Part shown: piece after piece, positions 4,733 through 5,711 of the stretch
How the letters are laid out: each line of letters begins with the position of its first letter
Numbering within the stretch: the stretch's first letter is position 1
Assembly (NCBI GenBank): GCA_017743275.1
Contig: JAGHZG010000130.1
Location: forward strand, 1-5,711
From: Chloroflexota bacterium
GTDB taxonomy: Bacteria > Chloroflexota > Anaerolineae > B4-G1 > DUEL01
DNA length: 5,711 nucleotides
Reading direction: 5' to 3'
Notes under the pieces: model-generated
Database searches by the model: none
What the model was told of the DNA's origin: nothing
Seen by the model: the letters and a program-made list of their open reading frames with translations, nothing else
Translations under genes and position numbers: made by a program

Positions 4733-5578
4733 TCACGGCGCGGCGAAGTAACTGACGGCCAGTACCCCCGGCCCGGCGTGGGTGACGATGGCGGGGGGGA
4801 GTTCGTAGATGGGGATGTCGGGAATGCCCAGTTGGGCCGCGAAATCCGCGGCCAGTTCGCGGGCGGTCGCTTCCGCATCCGCGTGCATGACGGCAAGATA
4901 GGATTCGGGGGTGCGGGGGCACTCTCCCAGGACCAGTTCCCGCAGGCGCGCCAGGGACCGCTTCTGGGTCCGCTGCTGCTCAAAGGGCTCCACCCGTCCG
5001 TCCCGCAGGGTGAGGATGGGCTTGACCTGGAGGAGTCCGCCCAGCAGGGCCTGAGCGCCGCCGATGCGGCCGCCCCGGTGGAGGTATTCCAGCGTGTCCA
5101 CCAGGAAGTAGACCCGCTGGCGGGCCAGCAGGTCCTGGAGCCGGGCGACGATGGTGTCGGCGTCCACTCCCTCCCGGGCCCAGCGGGCGGCCAGGAGGAC
5201 CGCCGTTGCCAGCGGCGCGGCGATGGTGCGGGTGTCTACTACCCGGATGTCGGCCCCGGGGAAGTCCTGGGCCGCCGTCAGCGCGCTGCGGACTGTCCCG
5301 CTCAGTTCGGAGGAGGGATGCAGGCAGATGATGGTCCGGTATCCCTCCGCCAGCAACCGCTCAAAGATGGGGTTGTAGAGGGCCGGGGGTGGCGCGGCGG
5401 TCTTGGGCAGCGTCGGCGAGGCGCGCAGTTTCTGCAGGAACGTCCTGGTGTCTATCTCCGTGTCGTCCCGGTATATCTCCTCGCCGAAGATAACGATCTG
5501 GGGGAGGACCGGGATGTCGTGGGCCCGGGCCACGTCCAGGGGCAGGCCTGAGGTGGTATCGGTGATGATTTTGATCAT
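4733..5578 (-). CDS. DegV family fatty-acid-binding protein
   Basis: A 281-residue full-length DegV protein, a cytoplasmic lipid binder; FakB-type members hand fatty acids to the kinase FakA for phosphorylation and entry into phospholipid synthesis. Family motifs in order are IITDTTSGLP (4-13), PKTAAPPPALY (58-68), PSSELSGTVRSA (88-99), VVDT (113-116), DTLEYLHRGGRIGG (161-174), VKPILTLRDGRVEP (185-198) and THAGPGVLAVSYF (266-278). By analogy with structures of the family, T60 and S93 would hold the carboxylate. The usual TSQPS stretch reads TAAPP here, so the pocket lip is altered. No FakA homologue is in the window, so participation in a Fak system is not shown. The ATG at 5576-5578 has AAAGGAG 5 nt upstream and a sigma70-like promoter before that. 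It is probably the first gene of a unit with the GNAT gene. Confidence 0.93.
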   Translation of the reverse strand: MIKIITDTTSGLPLDVARAHDIPVLPQIVIFGEEIYRDDTEIDTRTFLQKLRASPTLPKTAAPPPALYNPIFERLLAEGYRTIICLHPSSELSGTVRSALTAAQDFPGADIRVVDTRTIAAPLATAVLLAARWAREGVDADTIVARLQDLLARQRVYFLVDTLEYLHRGGRIGGAQALLGGLLQVKPILTLRDGRVEPFEQQRTQKRSLARLRELVLGECPRTPESYLAVMHADAEATARELAADFAAQLGIPDIPIYELPPAIVTHAGPGVLAVSYFAAP

Positions 5579-5583
5579 GACGA

Positions 5584-5626
5584 CTCCTTTCTATCTGAAT
5601 TATACAGGACAATCGGGAGGAGACAA
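5584..5626 (-). promoter_or_regulatory. Sigma70-like promoter and Shine-Dalgarno of the DegV gene
   Basis: On the minus strand a perfect TATAAT (5599-5604) lies 16 nt downstream of TTGTCT (5621-5626). A better -35 match, TTGACT (5626-5631), overlaps it but would give a 21-nt spacer. The Shine-Dalgarno AAAGGAG (5584-5590) follows closely, so the expected transcript has a leader of only about 14 nt with the ribosome site at its 5' end. No operator is visible. Confidence 0.6.
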
Positions 5627-5632
5627 GTCAAA

Positions 5633-5711
5633 GGCACGAAAGACGCGAAAGGCACGAAAAAGGTAACTACCTACCCAAGAACCGTTTCATAAAAACCACG
5701 AAGGACACGAA
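5633..5711. repeat. Interrupted 9-nt repeats at right edge, consensus RRCRCGAAR
   Basis: Three consecutive 9-nt units (GGCACGAAA, GACGCGAAA, GGCACGAAA; 5633-5659) are followed by 35 nt of unrelated sequence. Two more units (ACCACGAAG, GACACGAA; 5695-5711) then reach the window edge, where the array may continue. It lies upstream of the DegV promoter. No gene is visible in this stretch. Confidence 0.75.

Noticed and set aside
4778..5551. Plus-strand open frame of 257 codons opposite the DegV gene
   Set aside because: Antisense shadow of a full-length DegV protein, with no motif of its own.

Overview
The window is a GC-rich bacterial chromosomal segment. Every gene I can support lies on the minus strand, so transcription runs from the right end to the left. 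The gene mix and the short-period tandem repeats in the gaps suggest a Chloroflexota (Anaerolineae-like) genome, but no marker gene fixes the taxonomy. The mix is a DegV protein, a tandem-GNAT-like acyltransferase, a single-PDZ M50 protease with an insert, an EamA permease, a PIN-domain protein with a small partner, and a LuxR-type DNA-binding domain at a protein N-terminus.

Layout from right to left, in the direction of transcription. A short repeat-rich tail (5633-5711) precedes a sigma70-like promoter and a strong Shine-Dalgarno site. These serve a DegV family lipid-binding protein (4733-5578). A GNAT-type acyltransferase (3578-4699) follows 33 nt later. An array of eleven 7-nt units (3504-3580) runs into the stop codon of that gene and almost up to the start of a site-2 protease homologue (2188-3492). 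About 300 nt of non-coding DNA (1883-2187) then carries a small hairpin, an inverted pair of 9-nt repeat arrays and a 77-nt palindromic element. Next comes a tight three-gene cluster: EamA permease (971-1882), PIN-domain protein (509-964) and a 69-residue protein (309-518). Each of these is 6 nt from, or overlaps, its neighbour. Eight 7-nt units (244-299) separate this cluster from a LuxR-type HTH gene that runs off the left edge (1-237).

How the genes may work together. DegV and the GNAT protein look like one transcription unit, and the protease may be read through from it because no terminator or promoter is visible in the repeat gap. The PIN protein and its small partner look like a toxin-antitoxin-type pair in reversed order (toxin gene first). 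They are translationally coupled and sit directly behind the transporter gene. The pair is visibly less GC-rich than its neighbours, which suggests it arrived by transfer.

The most interesting points are the PIN/small-protein pair, the extra ~75-residue segment in the M50 protease, the N-terminal LuxR HTH with an unknown C-terminal part, and the way nearly every sizeable gap is built from 7- or 9-nt repeats that reach gene ends.
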